Source: Canibacter zhuwentaonis (lineage in GTDB: Bacteria > Actinomycetota > Actinomycetes > Actinomycetales > Microbacteriaceae). From it: 42,874 nt of DNA. Within the stretch, counting starts at the first letter, position 1, and each line of letters begins with the position of its first letter. Of this stretch, positions 30,914-40,247 are shown in pieces. The stretch lies in NCBI RefSeq assembly GCF_018531125.1, contig NZ_JAHDSY010000003.1; one strand, 5' to 3'. The position numbers were made by a program, and so were the translations under genes. The notes beneath the pieces were generated by a model, which saw only the letters and a program-made list of their open reading frames with translations, did no database searches and was not told the DNA's origin.

Positions 30914-31759
30914 ATGTCAGAGCAGTTTCGTTTAGCCTCGGTTAATGTTAATGGTGTGCGTGCGGCCTACCGCAAAGGAATGGCAGACTGGCTCAGTGAG
31001 TGCGGAGCTGATGTTGTTGCTCTGCAGGAGGTGCGCGCCACCACCGAGCAGCTCATCGAACTGGTTGATCCGTGCTGGCACATTGAGCACGACGAGGCCG
31101 CAGCGAAAGGTCGCGCCGGGGTTGCCCTGCTGAGCAAAACAAAACCGGTGGTGGTGCGGCGCGGAGTTGGTGGTGAGGCGGCAGCATCGAGCGGCAGATG
31201 GCTTGAGGCGGATTATCAAATAGGCGGTAAAACGGTAACGGTTGTGAGCGTTTATATGCACTCCGGCGAGGTGGACACGCCAAGACAGGAGCAAAAGTGG
31301 GTCATGTTAGACGCGATGACCGAGCGCCTAACCGAGCTTTACAGTAAAACAGATTATGTTGCGATAGTTGGCGACCTGAACGTGGGGCACCGCGAGCTCG
31401 ACATTAAAAACTGGCGCGGTAACCGTAAAAAGAGTGGCTTCTTGCCAGCTGAACGCAGCTATTTTGATGCGTTTTTTGGTGCAAAAGACGAGTCGATAAC
31501 CTGCGTAGACGGATCCGTTAGAACAGGACTCGGGTATACCGATGTGGGGCGTAAATACGCTGGCGAAGTGGAAGGCCCCTACACCTGGTGGTCAAATCGC
31601 GGGCAGGCCTTTGACAATGACACCGGTTGGAGAATTGACTATCACGTGGCAACTCCTGCGCTAGCGGCGGTGGTTGCTAATTACAGTGTTGCGCGATACC
31701 CGAGCTATGATGCGCGCTGGTCAGATCACGCTCCGGTGGTAGCAGACTATAAAATCTAA
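30914..31759 (+). CDS. xth: Exodeoxyribonuclease III (AP endonuclease)
   Basis: Mg-dependent 3'-5' exonuclease and AP endonuclease of base-excision repair. I start at ATG 30914 (281 aa; MSEQFRLASVNVNGVRAAYRKG), not the frame's beginning at 30875. EEP-family motifs: VNVNGVRA, LQEVR (catalytic Glu), the SVYMHSGE variant, VGDLNVGHRELDIKN, TWWSNRG, WRIDYHVATP and SDHAPVVADY with catalytic Asp-His. It is the first housekeeping gene after the peptide operon. Confidence 0.93.
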   Translation: MSEQFRLASVNVNGVRAAYRKGMADWLSECGADVVALQEVRATTEQLIELVDPCWHIEHDEAAAKGRAGVALLSKTKPVVVRRGVGGEAAASSGRWLEADYQIGGKTVTVVSVYMHSGEVDTPRQEQKWVMLDAMTERLTELYSKTDYVAIVGDLNVGHRELDIKNWRGNRKKSGFLPAERSYFDAFFGAKDESITCVDGSVRTGLGYTDVGRKYAGEVEGPYTWWSNRGQAFDNDTGWRIDYHVATPALAAVVANYSVARYPSYDARWSDHAPVVADYKI

Positions 31760-31781
31760 TTTATAAAACAGGACTTAAATA

Positions 31782-32780
31782 ATGAGCACAAAACCCGTAA
31801 TTTTTTCTGGAATGCAGCCCAGCGCAGACTCTCTGCACCTGGGCAACTACGTTGGTGCCCTGCAGCAGTGGGTTAAAAAGCAGCAGCTAAACGACTGTTT
31901 TTTCTGCGTTGTTAACCTGCACGCAATCACCGTGTCGCAGGAGCCCAAAGAGTTGCGCGAGCGCACCCGCCGCACCGCAGCGCAATACATCGCCGGGGGG
32001 ATCGATCCGCAACTATCAACGCTGTATGTGCAGTCAGATGTGCCAGGGCACGCAGAACTCGCGTGGGCGTTAAACACGCTGACCGGGTTTGGCGAGGCTG
32101 GTAGAATGACGCAGTTCAAAGACAAATCGCAGCGTTACGGCAGCGACGCAACAACCGTGGGGCTTTTCACGTACCCAATTTTGATGGCGAGCGATATTCT
32201 GCTGTACAACACCAATTTTGTGCCTGTTGGTGAGGATCAGCGGCAGCACGTGGAGCTGACCCGCACCCTCGCAGTCCGTTTTAATAGTCGTTTTGGGCAG
32301 ACTTTCGTGGTGCCAGAAGCGCAGATTCAGGAGGCGTCAGCGAAAATATACGACCTGCAGAATCCGACTTCTAAGATGTCAAAATCTGCCGCGAGTGACG
32401 CCGGGCTTATTAATATGCTCGACGATCCGGCAAAGAATCGTAAGAAAATTATGCGCGCGATAACAGACGCCAATGGTGAGGTGCGATACGATCCGCAAGA
32501 AAAACCGGGTATTTCTAATTTACTCACAATTCATGCGGCGCTCAGCGGTAAGAGCATCGATGCGCTTGAGAACGAGTACGCGGGGCGCGGCTATGGCGAT
32601 TTCAAAAAAGACGTTGCAGAAGTGGTTGAAGCAGAGTTTGCGCCGGCACGAGAGCGTACAACCGAATTGCTGGCGGATCCGGCAGAGCTTGACAAGCTGC
32701 TCGAGTGTGCTGCAGAGCGAGCTAACGAGGTTGCTGCGGCGACTGTAACCCGGGTGTACAAAGCAATGGGACTTGCTTAA
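31782..32780 (+). CDS. trpS: Tryptophanyl-tRNA synthetase
   Basis: Class I synthetase charging tRNA-Trp, 332 aa. HIGH-type motif LHLGN (about 18-22), KMSKS (about 196-200), FSGMQPSADSLHLGNYVGA N-terminus, PVGEDQRQHVELTRTLA tRNA/Trp site. ATG with AGGA nine nt upstream, 22 bp after xth. ribD follows after 15 bp, so trpS may be co-transcribed with the riboflavin genes. Confidence 0.97.
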   Translation: MSTKPVIFSGMQPSADSLHLGNYVGALQQWVKKQQLNDCFFCVVNLHAITVSQEPKELRERTRRTAAQYIAGGIDPQLSTLYVQSDVPGHAELAWALNTLTGFGEAGRMTQFKDKSQRYGSDATTVGLFTYPILMASDILLYNTNFVPVGEDQRQHVELTRTLAVRFNSRFGQTFVVPEAQIQEASAKIYDLQNPTSKMSKSAASDAGLINMLDDPAKNRKKIMRAITDANGEVRYDPQEKPGISNLLTIHAALSGKSIDALENEYAGRGYGDFKKDVAEVVEAEFAPARERTTELLADPAELDKLLECAAERANEVAAATVTRVYKAMGLA

Positions 32781-32795
32781 ACAAGCGAGATAGTA

Positions 32796-33845
32796 TTGCC
32801 AGACTGCGTGTTAGAGACTGCGATGCGGGATGCTCTCGCTGCGGCCGCTAAGGGTCCAAGCGCAGGGCTAAACCCGCAGGTGGGGTGCGTTATTTTAGAC
32901 GCGCAGGGCAACACTCTGGCGACCGGATATCACGCCGGGGCGGGAACGGCTCACGCGGAAATTAAGGCGCTCGAGCTGCTTGATTACAAAGCGCCCGGCG
33001 CGACCCTGGTTGTGACGATGGAGCCGTGCAACCATCACGGTGAAACGCCCCCGTGCACGGATGCGGTGATAGCCGCCGGTGTGGCGCGGGTTGTTTACGG
33101 CAGCACTGACCCCGGGCGGCGCTCAGGTGGCGGGGCAGCAACCCTGCAACGCGCCGGAATTAAAACGCAGGGCGGTGTTTTAAGCGTGCAAACAGACTCG
33201 CTGCTGGCCAACTGGCAGCAGTGGCTCGCCAAAAATATTACACTGCCGAAGGTCACGGCGAAGTGGGCGCAGAGTCTTGACGGGCGGGTTTTCGCGGCGG
33301 ATGGCAGCAGCAAGTGGATAACGGGTGCTGCCGCGCGCGCTAACGTGCACCAGCAGCGCGCGCGCTTTGACGCGATCGCCGTTGGTGGTGGCACGCTGCG
33401 CGCAGATAATCCGGCGCTAACGGCAAGAAACAGCGCTGGTGAACTGCTGGTGTCGGCGCGGCAGCAGCCGTTGCCGGTTGTTTTCAGCGCGACCAAAATC
33501 CCCGCAACTGCTCGGGTGCGAGAGCATCCGGCGCTTAAAACCATCGCGGGAGCGGCAGATCCGCTGCAGTATAGCGGTGCAGATTTGCGCGCACACCTGC
33601 AAGATATGCAGCGGCACGGCATTAACTCAGTGCTGCTCGAGGGCGGACCGGCTCTGATAAGCGCGTTTTTTCGGGAAAATCTGGTTTCGGAGGTGCTGAT
33701 ATACCAGAGCCCCACCCTGCTCGGCGGCGCTGGCACGGCGCTCACAGACATCGGGGTTGCCAGTATCATTGAAATGCTGCGGCTGCAGCGAGTTGAGCGT
33801 ACACTGCTCGACGGTGATGAACTTATTAGAGGGTTCGTGCTCTAG
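32796..33845 (+). CDS. ribD: Riboflavin biosynthesis protein RibD
   Basis: Bifunctional deaminase/reductase for the second and third steps from GTP to riboflavin. 349 aa. Deaminase zinc site H53-A-E55, C78 and C87 (PCNHHGETPPC). Reductase domain from about 145: KVTAKWAQSLDGRVFAADGSSKWITG, VGGGTLRADNPALTAR, LLEGGPALISAF. The start is uncertain: TTG at 32796 is annotated, with GTG 32808 and ATG 32823 possible; none has a good Shine-Dalgarno. No FMN riboswitch lies in the short gap after trpS. Confidence 0.93.
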   Translation: MPDCVLETAMRDALAAAAKGPSAGLNPQVGCVILDAQGNTLATGYHAGAGTAHAEIKALELLDYKAPGATLVVTMEPCNHHGETPPCTDAVIAAGVARVVYGSTDPGRRSGGGAATLQRAGIKTQGGVLSVQTDSLLANWQQWLAKNITLPKVTAKWAQSLDGRVFAADGSSKWITGAAARANVHQQRARFDAIAVGGGTLRADNPALTARNSAGELLVSARQQPLPVVFSATKIPATARVREHPALKTIAGAADPLQYSGADLRAHLQDMQRHGINSVLLEGGPALISAFFRENLVSEVLIYQSPTLLGGAGTALTDIGVASIIEMLRLQRVERTLLDGDELIRGFVL

Positions 33846-33868
33846 AGTTATTCACTAGCGGGGGAATT

Positions 33869-34528
33869 ATGTTTACAGGATTAGTTGAAAAAATAGGGCG
33901 GGTTGTTGAGATTGTGCCCGCAGGTGACGGCGCGCGGATAACCGTGCAAGCGCCGGAGATTGTGACGGAGGTGAAGCGTGGTGACTCAATATCAACTTCT
34001 GGAGTGTGCCTCACGGTCACTGACTACGATAGCGAGTGTTTTAGTGCTGATGTTATGCAACAGACCCTTGACGTGTCGGTGCTTGGCGAGTTAACCGTCG
34101 GTGACAGTGTGAATTTGGAGCGCGCAATGCAGCTTGGCACGCGGTTGGGCGGGCATATTGTGCAGGGTCACGTTGACGGCATAGCGCGGGTGCGTAAGGT
34201 GCGCCTCGGAGATCAATGGCAGGTTATCCGCTTCGCGGTTGCGCCCGAAATTAGTATGCTGCTGGTTGATAAGGGCTCGGTGTGCGTTGATGGTGTTTCG
34301 CTCACCGTTGCGGCGGTTGCTGATCCGCCAAAAAATGGCGGCGCAGCAGAATTGGTAGAGCAGTGGTTTGAGGTTGCACTGATTCCAGAGACCCTGACCG
34401 CGACCACCCTGGGACAGTTGCGCTGCGGTGATCGTGTGAACATTGAAACAGATATTTTTGCGCGGCATTTGGCCCGGCTCGCGGGGTTTAAAGCGCGTGA
34501 AAACTCAGTAGAAACGGGAGAATTATAA
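33869..34528 (+). CDS. ribE: Riboflavin synthase alpha subunit
   Basis: Dismutates two 6,7-dimethyl-8-ribityllumazine into riboflavin. 219 aa with the two lumazine-binding repeats: MFTGLVEKIGRV ... ISTSGVCLTVTDYD and LGGHIVQGHVDGIARV ... VCVDGVSLTVAAV. The second repeat holds an extra PPKNGGAAELVEQ loop. Start ATG with GGGGGAA upstream. Stop is immediately followed by ribBA. Confidence 0.95.
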   Translation: MFTGLVEKIGRVVEIVPAGDGARITVQAPEIVTEVKRGDSISTSGVCLTVTDYDSECFSADVMQQTLDVSVLGELTVGDSVNLERAMQLGTRLGGHIVQGHVDGIARVRKVRLGDQWQVIRFAVAPEISMLLVDKGSVCVDGVSLTVAAVADPPKNGGAAELVEQWFEVALIPETLTATTLGQLRCGDRVNIETDIFARHLARLAGFKARENSVETGEL

Positions 34529-35773
34529 GTGGCACTTGCTAAAATTGAGCGGGCAATCGCTGAAATTGCTGCGGGGCGTCCGGTGATTGTTGCTGACAGC
34601 GCCGACCGTGAAAACGAGGGCGATATTATAATTTCTGCGCAGTTGGCCAGCCGCGATTTAATTGCCTGGATGGTAAAGCACAGTTCGGGGTTGCTGTGCG
34701 CGGCGATGAGCGCTGAAATCGCCGATCGCTTGGATCTGCCGATGATGGTGCAGCACAATCAAGACACCAGGCAAACCGCGTACACGGTCACGGTTGACGC
34801 CGCCCGAGGTGTTACAACAGGCATTAGCGCTCACGACAGGATGACAACTTTGCATGTGCTTGCTAATGAGCAGGCAACAGCGGATGATTTGCGCAGGCCG
34901 GGGCATATTCTGCCTCTGCGCGCGGTCGCCGGCGGGGTGCGTGCGCGTGCCGGGCATACGGAAGCGGCGGTTGAGCTAATGCGATTAGCGGGGCTTGCTG
35001 AGGTTGGTGTGATTGCCGAGATTGTGGGCGCGGACGGCGAAATGATGCGCCTGCCGCAGTTGCTGGAGTTTGGCGCGGCAGAGGGCGTGCCGGTGATCAC
35101 TATTGAAGATTTGGTCGCCTACTTATGCGATAACGAGCCGGCTGTCGTCGCGGCTGTGAGCGATATTGATTTTGTGCGCCTGCGCAGCAAGGTTGCGCTG
35201 CAGGCGGATACGCTAGTGCCAACAAAATACGGCAAACTGCGTATGAAATCGTTCCGTGATTTGCGCACCGGCATTGACAGCGTTGCCATTATTAACGAGG
35301 TTGTATCTGGCGCTGTGCCTGCGGTGCGGCTGCACTCGGAGTGCTTGACGGGCGAGGCTTTTGGCTCGCTAAAGTGCGAGTGTGCGGGGCAGCTGGACGC
35401 GGCGTTGCAAACAATTGCTAGCGAGGGCGGTATCGTGCTCTATCTGCGCGGGCACGAGGGGCGCGGTATCGGGCTGAGCAACAAACTGCGCGCGTACAGC
35501 CTGCAAGAGCGGGGTTTTGACACCGTGCAGGCAAACGAGGAGCTGGGGCTTCCTGTGGACGGGCGCGACTACGAAACGGCGGCTGCGATACTCGCAAACC
35601 TGGGAGTTTTTGAGGTGCGGTTGATGACAAACAATCCAGATAAAGAAGACCAGCTCACAAAACACGGCATTAAAGTTGCCCAGAGTTTGCCGATAATCGT
35701 TGAAGCCCCGCCAGAGAGCCTAGATTACCTGCGTGTTAAGGGTGAAAAAATGCGCCACCGGCTGTCTAATTAA
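34529..35773 (+). CDS. ribBA: Bifunctional DHBP synthase / GTP cyclohydrolase II
   Basis: Makes both riboflavin precursors: 3,4-dihydroxy-2-butanone 4-phosphate (N-terminal domain, residues about 1-200) and the pyrimidine from GTP (C-terminal). 414 aa. DHBPS motifs: VIVADSADRENEGDI and HILPLRAVAGGVRARAGHTEAAVEL. GCHII zinc site HSECLTGEAFGSLKCECAGQL, catalytic LRGHEGRGIGLSNKLRAY and TNNPDK. GTG start with GGGAG upstream, abutting ribE. Confidence 0.96.
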   Translation: MALAKIERAIAEIAAGRPVIVADSADRENEGDIIISAQLASRDLIAWMVKHSSGLLCAAMSAEIADRLDLPMMVQHNQDTRQTAYTVTVDAARGVTTGISAHDRMTTLHVLANEQATADDLRRPGHILPLRAVAGGVRARAGHTEAAVELMRLAGLAEVGVIAEIVGADGEMMRLPQLLEFGAAEGVPVITIEDLVAYLCDNEPAVVAAVSDIDFVRLRSKVALQADTLVPTKYGKLRMKSFRDLRTGIDSVAIINEVVSGAVPAVRLHSECLTGEAFGSLKCECAGQLDAALQTIASEGGIVLYLRGHEGRGIGLSNKLRAYSLQERGFDTVQANEELGLPVDGRDYETAAAILANLGVFEVRLMTNNPDKEDQLTKHGIKVAQSLPIIVEAPPESLDYLRVKGEKMRHRLSN

Positions 35774-35841
35774 CTCAGGCTTTATAAAAATAATGGCACT
35801 AGATTTATGGTGTAAAACAAAACGGTTTAGGGAGTCCTACT

Positions 35842-36321
35842 ATGTCAGGTGCCGGTGCGGCAGAGTTGAAAGTTCATGCGCCAGGTTTGAATGTCGCGGT
35901 GATAGCGGGAAGCTGGTATACGCACATTATCGATTCGATGGTGGCGGATGCGCTCGCAACGATTACTGAAGCCGGGGCAACAGCTGAGCTGTTTCATGTG
36001 GCAGGCTCGTTTGAGCTGCCGCTCGCCGCGCAGGCAGCCGCGCAGGCAGGATTTGACGCGATTGTGTGTCTCGGCGTGATTGTGCGCGGTGGCACGCCGC
36101 ACTTTGACTACGTGTGCGACGCGGTGACAGGCGGACTGACCCGTGTACAGCTTGATTTTGGCAAACCGGTTGGTTTTGGCGTGCTCACGGTTGACAACGT
36201 GGAGCAGGCGGTGGCGCGCTCGGGTGCGTCAGGATCCGCCGAAGCTAAAGGGCGTGAGGCGGCAGCCGCCGCGCTGCACCTGGTCGGCACGTTAAAAAAC
36301 ATTGCACAGTTTGCGCGCTGA
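35842..36321 (+). CDS. ribH: 6,7-dimethyl-8-ribityllumazine synthase
   Basis: Condenses the two RibBA/RibD products to lumazine; forms icosahedral or pentameric shells. 159 aa. Motifs: NVAVIAGSWYTHIID, VAGSFELPLAAQAAA, CLGVIVRGGTPHFDYVCDAVT, GVLTVDNVEQAVARSG. ATG 35842 with GGGAG upstream. Last gene of the rib set; the ABC exporter starts 3 bp after the stop. Confidence 0.96.
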   Translation: MSGAGAAELKVHAPGLNVAVIAGSWYTHIIDSMVADALATITEAGATAELFHVAGSFELPLAAQAAAQAGFDAIVCLGVIVRGGTPHFDYVCDAVTGGLTRVQLDFGKPVGFGVLTVDNVEQAVARSGASGSAEAKGREAAAAALHLVGTLKNIAQFAR

Positions 36322-36323
36322 TA

Positions 36324-38333
36324 ATGGCCAGAAAATCCGCTCGCCCCGACCTGTTAAAGGCTAGTTTACGGGAGCTGCTGCCGTATTTGTTTGTGCAGCG
36401 CAAGGTGCTTGTGCTGGCGATTGCGCTGGGCGTTATTGGCGCAGTTGTGTCGCTTTTGCAGCCGCTTATTATGGGCGAGGTTATTAGGCGCGTGCAGCAC
36501 GAGCAGGCGCTGGGGCTGCTGATTGTGGCGCTTTTGCTGTGTGTTGTTGGCAGCGCACTGTTAAGTGGGTTTCAGCACTATTTGCTGCAGCGGATGGGTG
36601 AGGCGGTGGTGCTGTATTCGCGCCGCTCGCTGATCCGAAAGCTCGTGTTTTTACCGATTCCGGAGTTTGACAGGCGGCGCAACGGCGATCTTGTGTCGCG
36701 GATTGGTAGTGATACAACCCTGTTGCGCGCGGTGCTAACTCAGGGGCTTGTGGAGGCCCTGGGCGGCTCGTTGCTGCTGGTTGGCGCGCTAATTGCGATG
36801 GCTGTGATTGATCCGGCGCTGTTTGCGAGCACAATTGCCGTGGTTGTTTTTGGCTCGCTCGTGGTTGTTATGATTTCGCTTAAAATGCGCCCGCTGGTGG
36901 CGCAAACGCAGCAGCAGGTTGGTGACCTTGCTGCGAGCGTGGATCGCACCGTGAGTGGGATCCGCACGATTCGCGCCGCCGGAGCTGGCGAGCGTGAGGC
37001 GGAAGTGCTTTATGGGCAGGCGGAAAAGGCTTACTTTTTGGGGCTGCGGGTTGCAAAACTCTCGGCGCTTGTTGTGCCGGTGTCGTTTATTGCACTGCAG
37101 CTTTCTTTTCTTGTGGTGCTGGGACTAGGAGGTTATCGCGTTGCCGCTGGGCATATTACGATTGCGCAGCTTGTGAGCTTTATTATTTTCGTGTTTTTTT
37201 TAATAGTGCCGCTCGGGCAGATTTTTGGTGCGGTTGCTGCGGTGAGCCAGGCGCTGGGTGCGCTCGGCAGAATCCAGGAGATTATTAGACTGCAAACCGA
37301 GCCAGAACTTGACGCGATTAACGCGAGCACCGATATTTACAGCGCGCGGTCACAGGTGGCGACCGAGTTTGTGCCGCAGCCAGTTGAGCCGGTTGCAACG
37401 GACGCATTGCCTGACGTGACACCTACTCCCGCGCCGCTGGTTGCGCGGTCTCCAGTGCCACAGCAGGCGCTGCAGCTAGATGTGTGGGAGGCTGTGAACC
37501 AGATGCGGTCGGGTGAGACGCTGATCGAGTTCGACGATGTGTACTTCACATACCGCTCTGCTGCCCCCGATCGGGTGGATGCGCGTAAAATCGTTGACCG
37601 GAAGGCCAAAAACGTCTATGTTCCCCCTAAAATCGTTGAAACAGCCGTTTTACACGGGGTTTCCTTCACCGTTAAAAAAGGCCAGCGCGTGGCTATTGTC
37701 GGCCCGTCTGGCTCGGGAAAATCAACTGTGCTAAACCTGATCGAGCGCTTTAGTGATCCCGATGCGGGTACAATCCGCTTTGCCGGTTATGACATCCGCG
37801 CCCTGCAGCGCGAGCACTTGCGTGCACAGCTCGGCTATGTTGAGCAGGACGCGCCGGTTTTGGCGGGCTCGCTGCGCGAGAATCTACTGCTGGCGAATCC
37901 TAAGGCATCGGATGCAGAATGCGAGCGCGTTTTGAGTGAGGTGAATTTGGGTAAGTTGCTTGATCGTTCTGAGAGCATAGCTGAGGCGCTTAACGCGGAG
38001 GTTGGTGAGCATGGAATTATGCTTTCTGGCGGTGAAAAGCAGCGCTTGGCAATTGCCCGCGCACTGCTGGCGCAGACACCTGTGCTGCTGCTTGACGAAT
38101 CAACCGCTAGCCTTGACGGTGTTAATGAGGCGAAAATGCGTGAAGCGATAGATGCGGTCGCAAACGATCGCACGGTGCTGGTTGTTGCGCACCGGCTTGT
38201 TACGGTTGTGGATTCGGATTTAATTATCGTAATAGATGGCGGGCGAGTTATTGGCTCGGGAACTCATCACGAGCTGATTAAGAACGTTCCGCTGTATCGT
38301 GATTTGGCGCAGCGACAGCATTTTGCTGTGTAG
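36324..38333 (+). CDS. Fused ABC exporter (TMD-NBD, heterodimeric/homodimeric type)
   Basis: 669-aa ABC exporter half. Six TM helices span about residues 20-310 (ALGVIGAVVSLLQPLIMGEVI ... FIIFVFFLIVPLGQIFG), with RRNGDLVSRIGSDTTLLR as coupling region. Walker A GPSGSGKST near 459, Q-loop YVEQDAPVLAGSLRENLL, signature LSGGEKQRLAIARALL near 567, Walker B VLLLDESTASLDGVN, H-loop VAHR. Two oddities: a Pro/Val/Thr-rich linker of about 70 residues (332-400) between the domains and a roughly 30-residue basic insertion (DRVDARKIVDRKAKNVYVPP) inside the first NBD strand region after FTYRSAAP. Substrate unknown; coupling to ribH is by position only. Confidence 0.85.
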   Translation: MARKSARPDLLKASLRELLPYLFVQRKVLVLAIALGVIGAVVSLLQPLIMGEVIRRVQHEQALGLLIVALLLCVVGSALLSGFQHYLLQRMGEAVVLYSRRSLIRKLVFLPIPEFDRRRNGDLVSRIGSDTTLLRAVLTQGLVEALGGSLLLVGALIAMAVIDPALFASTIAVVVFGSLVVVMISLKMRPLVAQTQQQVGDLAASVDRTVSGIRTIRAAGAGEREAEVLYGQAEKAYFLGLRVAKLSALVVPVSFIALQLSFLVVLGLGGYRVAAGHITIAQLVSFIIFVFFLIVPLGQIFGAVAAVSQALGALGRIQEIIRLQTEPELDAINASTDIYSARSQVATEFVPQPVEPVATDALPDVTPTPAPLVARSPVPQQALQLDVWEAVNQMRSGETLIEFDDVYFTYRSAAPDRVDARKIVDRKAKNVYVPPKIVETAVLHGVSFTVKKGQRVAIVGPSGSGKSTVLNLIERFSDPDAGTIRFAGYDIRALQREHLRAQLGYVEQDAPVLAGSLRENLLLANPKASDAECERVLSEVNLGKLLDRSESIAEALNAEVGEHGIMLSGGEKQRLAIARALLAQTPVLLLDESTASLDGVNEAKMREAIDAVANDRTVLVVAHRLVTVVDSDLIIVIDGGRVIGSGTHHELIKNVPLYRDLAQRQHFAV

Positions 38334-38625
38334 CGCGGTTTAGATATTTTGCGATAAACCAGCAGCTGGCCGCGATTTTGTGAGTTTTAGCAAGATCGCT
38401 GGTGATTGCGACCTCGGCTAGAATTGCGCTCAGCCCGATGCCACGTAGGTTTGGGGAAATAACAGTGTGATCGAAGTCAATCTCAGTTTCGCCAAGGAGC
38501 GTGTAGTGTGCCTCGCCGAGCAGGTTTTCCGCCTGATCATAGAGTGCAAAGCGACTTTGCGCAGGCTCGTGCGTGATTGTGTAACCGTGCTTGTTAGCAT
38601 CCGCTAGTGATGAGAATTTTACCAT
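38278..38625 (-). CDS. Small GNAT-family acetyltransferase-like protein (YjdJ/COG2388 type)
   Basis: 115 aa on the minus strand, convergent with the ABC exporter (overlap 56 bp). Middle region HTVISPNLRGIGLSAILAEVAI matches the acetyl-CoA loop (R-G-x-G) of small stand-alone GNAT proteins, and SCWFIAKYLNR matches their C-SYVAxYL motif. The last 20 residues (QQNAVAAPNHDTAERS) lie in the overlap and extend past the usual family end. The first 16 codons have a diverged copy at 41219-41266, upstream of the second permease. Confidence 0.7.
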   Translation of the reverse strand: MVKFSSLADANKHGYTITHEPAQSRFALYDQAENLLGEAHYTLLGETEIDFDHTVISPNLRGIGLSAILAEVAITSDLAKTHKIAASCWFIAKYLNRATQQNAVAAPNHDTAERS

Positions 38626-38770
38626 AACATACTAATCATACCCTGCCAAACTTTATATATTTTGGAAAAATTAAGTAGACTATATTTAGTTTTCTTAAAA
38701 TTGGTTAAGAGACGTTTGCGTAGGCGGTATCATAGTGACTGTGGGGCAAAACTAATAGTTGTCTTCTCAC

Positions 38771-38786
38771 TAAAGGGTAAAGGCGT
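38771..38786 (+). promoter_or_regulatory. Conserved leader element of APC permease copy 1
   Basis: TAAAGGGTAAAGGCGT, about 20 nt before the ribosome site. It is present unchanged at 41412-41427 before copy 2 although surrounding leader sequence has diverged. Function unknown. Confidence 0.35.
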
Positions 38787-38808
38787 CTACAAGAGATTAG
38801 GAGTGCTG

Positions 38809-40191
38809 ATGTCAAAGCAGGTACGGCAGGGGTCGCTGAAGCGTAATCTCGGTCTCTGGGCTATTGTTGGTTTGGGTCTTGGTTATATGACCCCAACGGT
38901 TGTTTACGACACATTTGGGTTGGTTTCTGAGCGTACTAACGGCGCGGTGCCGACCGCATATTTGGTGGCGCTCGTTGTAATGGCGTTCACCGCTATTAGC
39001 TATGGTAAATTGGTGCGTGCTTTTCCGGGTGCGGGATCCGCATACACCTATACGCGCGAAGCAATCCACCCAAACCTGGGGTTCATAGTTGGTTGGATCG
39101 CGTTGCTCGACTATCTGCTGTTGCCGCTGGTGAACATTCTAATTCTACGTCTGTACATGGAATACGCATTCCCTGACGTGCCCGGGTGGATGTTCGCGGT
39201 AGTCTTCACCGTGATTGTTACCGGATCGGTTGCGCTGTCGATGCGCGGTACCTCCAATTTCAACGGCATTTTGCTTATTTACTCACTGGCAGTAATGATT
39301 GTTTTCACGGTGCTGATCTCAATGCAGGTTTCTGAAGGACGCGGCACGGGCACCCTGCTGAGCGGTGCTCCGTTTGTGGGAACTGATTTTGATATGACCA
39401 ACATTATTTACGGTGCAACGCTCGTATGCTTCTCTTTTATCGGTTTTGACGCGGTCACAGTGTACGCGCAGGAGGCGAAAGATCAGCGCGTGATGCCGCG
39501 CGCAATTCTGATTACAGTTTTGATTGGCGGTGCTATTTTTCTGCTCGGCAGCTATTTTGCGCAGCAGCGCTGGCCAGATGTGAGCGAGTTTGCAGAGTAC
39601 ACTGGCAATCCGCTGCCACACTTCGGTTTTATTGCCGGTGGCGATGTGTTTATGTGGTTCTTCACTGCGGCTGGTTTTGCGGCAACGATGGCTTCAGGGC
39701 TTGCTTCACACGCTTCGGTGTCGCGGATGCTCATGGTTATGGGTCGCAAGGGTGTGCTGCCAAAGCGCGTCTTTGGTCACGTTAGCCCGAAAACTCACAC
39801 CCCGCTGACCAACGTGCTGATTGTTGGTCTGGTGAGCCTCGGCGCAATGTTCCTGGATCTTGACACCGTTGCGTCGGTGATTAACTTCGGCGCGCTAATC
39901 GCGTTTACCTTTATGAACATTTCGGTTATTGCCTGGTTTGCTATTCGCCAGGGTAAGCGTAAAAACGGCAAGGATATTTTCAATTACATCGTGATGCCTG
40001 TTATCGCAACGCTGCTCACGGTTATGCTGTGGGTTAATCTTGATGAAATCTCGCTCACGGTTGGTTTTATCTGGCTGGGAGTTGGTGTGATTTACCTGGC
40101 GTTTATCACCGGTGGTTTCAACAAACAGCCTAAGGGCTTTGACGAGTCGGAACCTGTGACCGGTTTTAATAAGGTTGCTGACGAAGCCTAG
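38809..40191 (+). CDS. APC-superfamily amino acid permease, copy 1
   Basis: 460 aa, about 12 TM segments. A longer frame starts at 38662, but AGGAG seven nt before the ATG at 38809 and alignment with copy 2 fix the start (MSKQVRQGSLKRNLGLWAIV). TM1 has the unwound glycine motif VGLGLGYMTPT, typical of APC amino acid transporters; TM6 region SFIGFDAVTVYAQEAKD and TM8 ASGLASHASVSRMLMVMGRKGVLPK are conserved. The transported substrate is unknown. A strong terminator follows. From codon 169 on it is identical in DNA to copy 2. Confidence 0.88.
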   Translation: MSKQVRQGSLKRNLGLWAIVGLGLGYMTPTVVYDTFGLVSERTNGAVPTAYLVALVVMAFTAISYGKLVRAFPGAGSAYTYTREAIHPNLGFIVGWIALLDYLLLPLVNILILRLYMEYAFPDVPGWMFAVVFTVIVTGSVALSMRGTSNFNGILLIYSLAVMIVFTVLISMQVSEGRGTGTLLSGAPFVGTDFDMTNIIYGATLVCFSFIGFDAVTVYAQEAKDQRVMPRAILITVLIGGAIFLLGSYFAQQRWPDVSEFAEYTGNPLPHFGFIAGGDVFMWFFTAAGFAATMASGLASHASVSRMLMVMGRKGVLPKRVFGHVSPKTHTPLTNVLIVGLVSLGAMFLDLDTVASVINFGALIAFTFMNISVIAWFAIRQGKRKNGKDIFNYIVMPVIATLLTVMLWVNLDEISLTVGFIWLGVGVIYLAFITGGFNKQPKGFDESEPVTGFNKVADEA

Positions 40192-40235
40192 TTAAGCGCT
40201 GTTAGGGAGCGGGGTGAGCACGGTGTGCAAGCCCC
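39314..40235 (+). repeat. Exact long direct repeat, unit A
   Basis: At least 922 bp identical to 41953-42874 (offset 2639), covering the last 63 percent of the permease gene, the stop codon and part of the terminator. Upstream sequence of the same genes is clearly diverged. The right limit cannot be seen because the window ends. Confidence 0.95.
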
Positions 40236-40247
40236 CGCTCCCTTTTT
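40205..40247 (+). terminator. Intrinsic terminator of APC copy 1
   Basis: GGGAGCGGGG (40205-40214) pairs with CCCCGCTCCC (40233-40242), 18-nt loop, then TTTTT. Confidence 0.9.

Noticed and set aside
32781..32795. FMN riboswitch before ribD
   Set aside because: The trpS-ribD gap is only 15 bp; no RFN element is seen in the trpS upstream region either.
38662..38808. N-terminal extension of APC permease copy 1
   Set aside because: The ATG at 38809 has a clear AGGAG and matches copy 2; the extension is basic, not membrane-like, and not shared.
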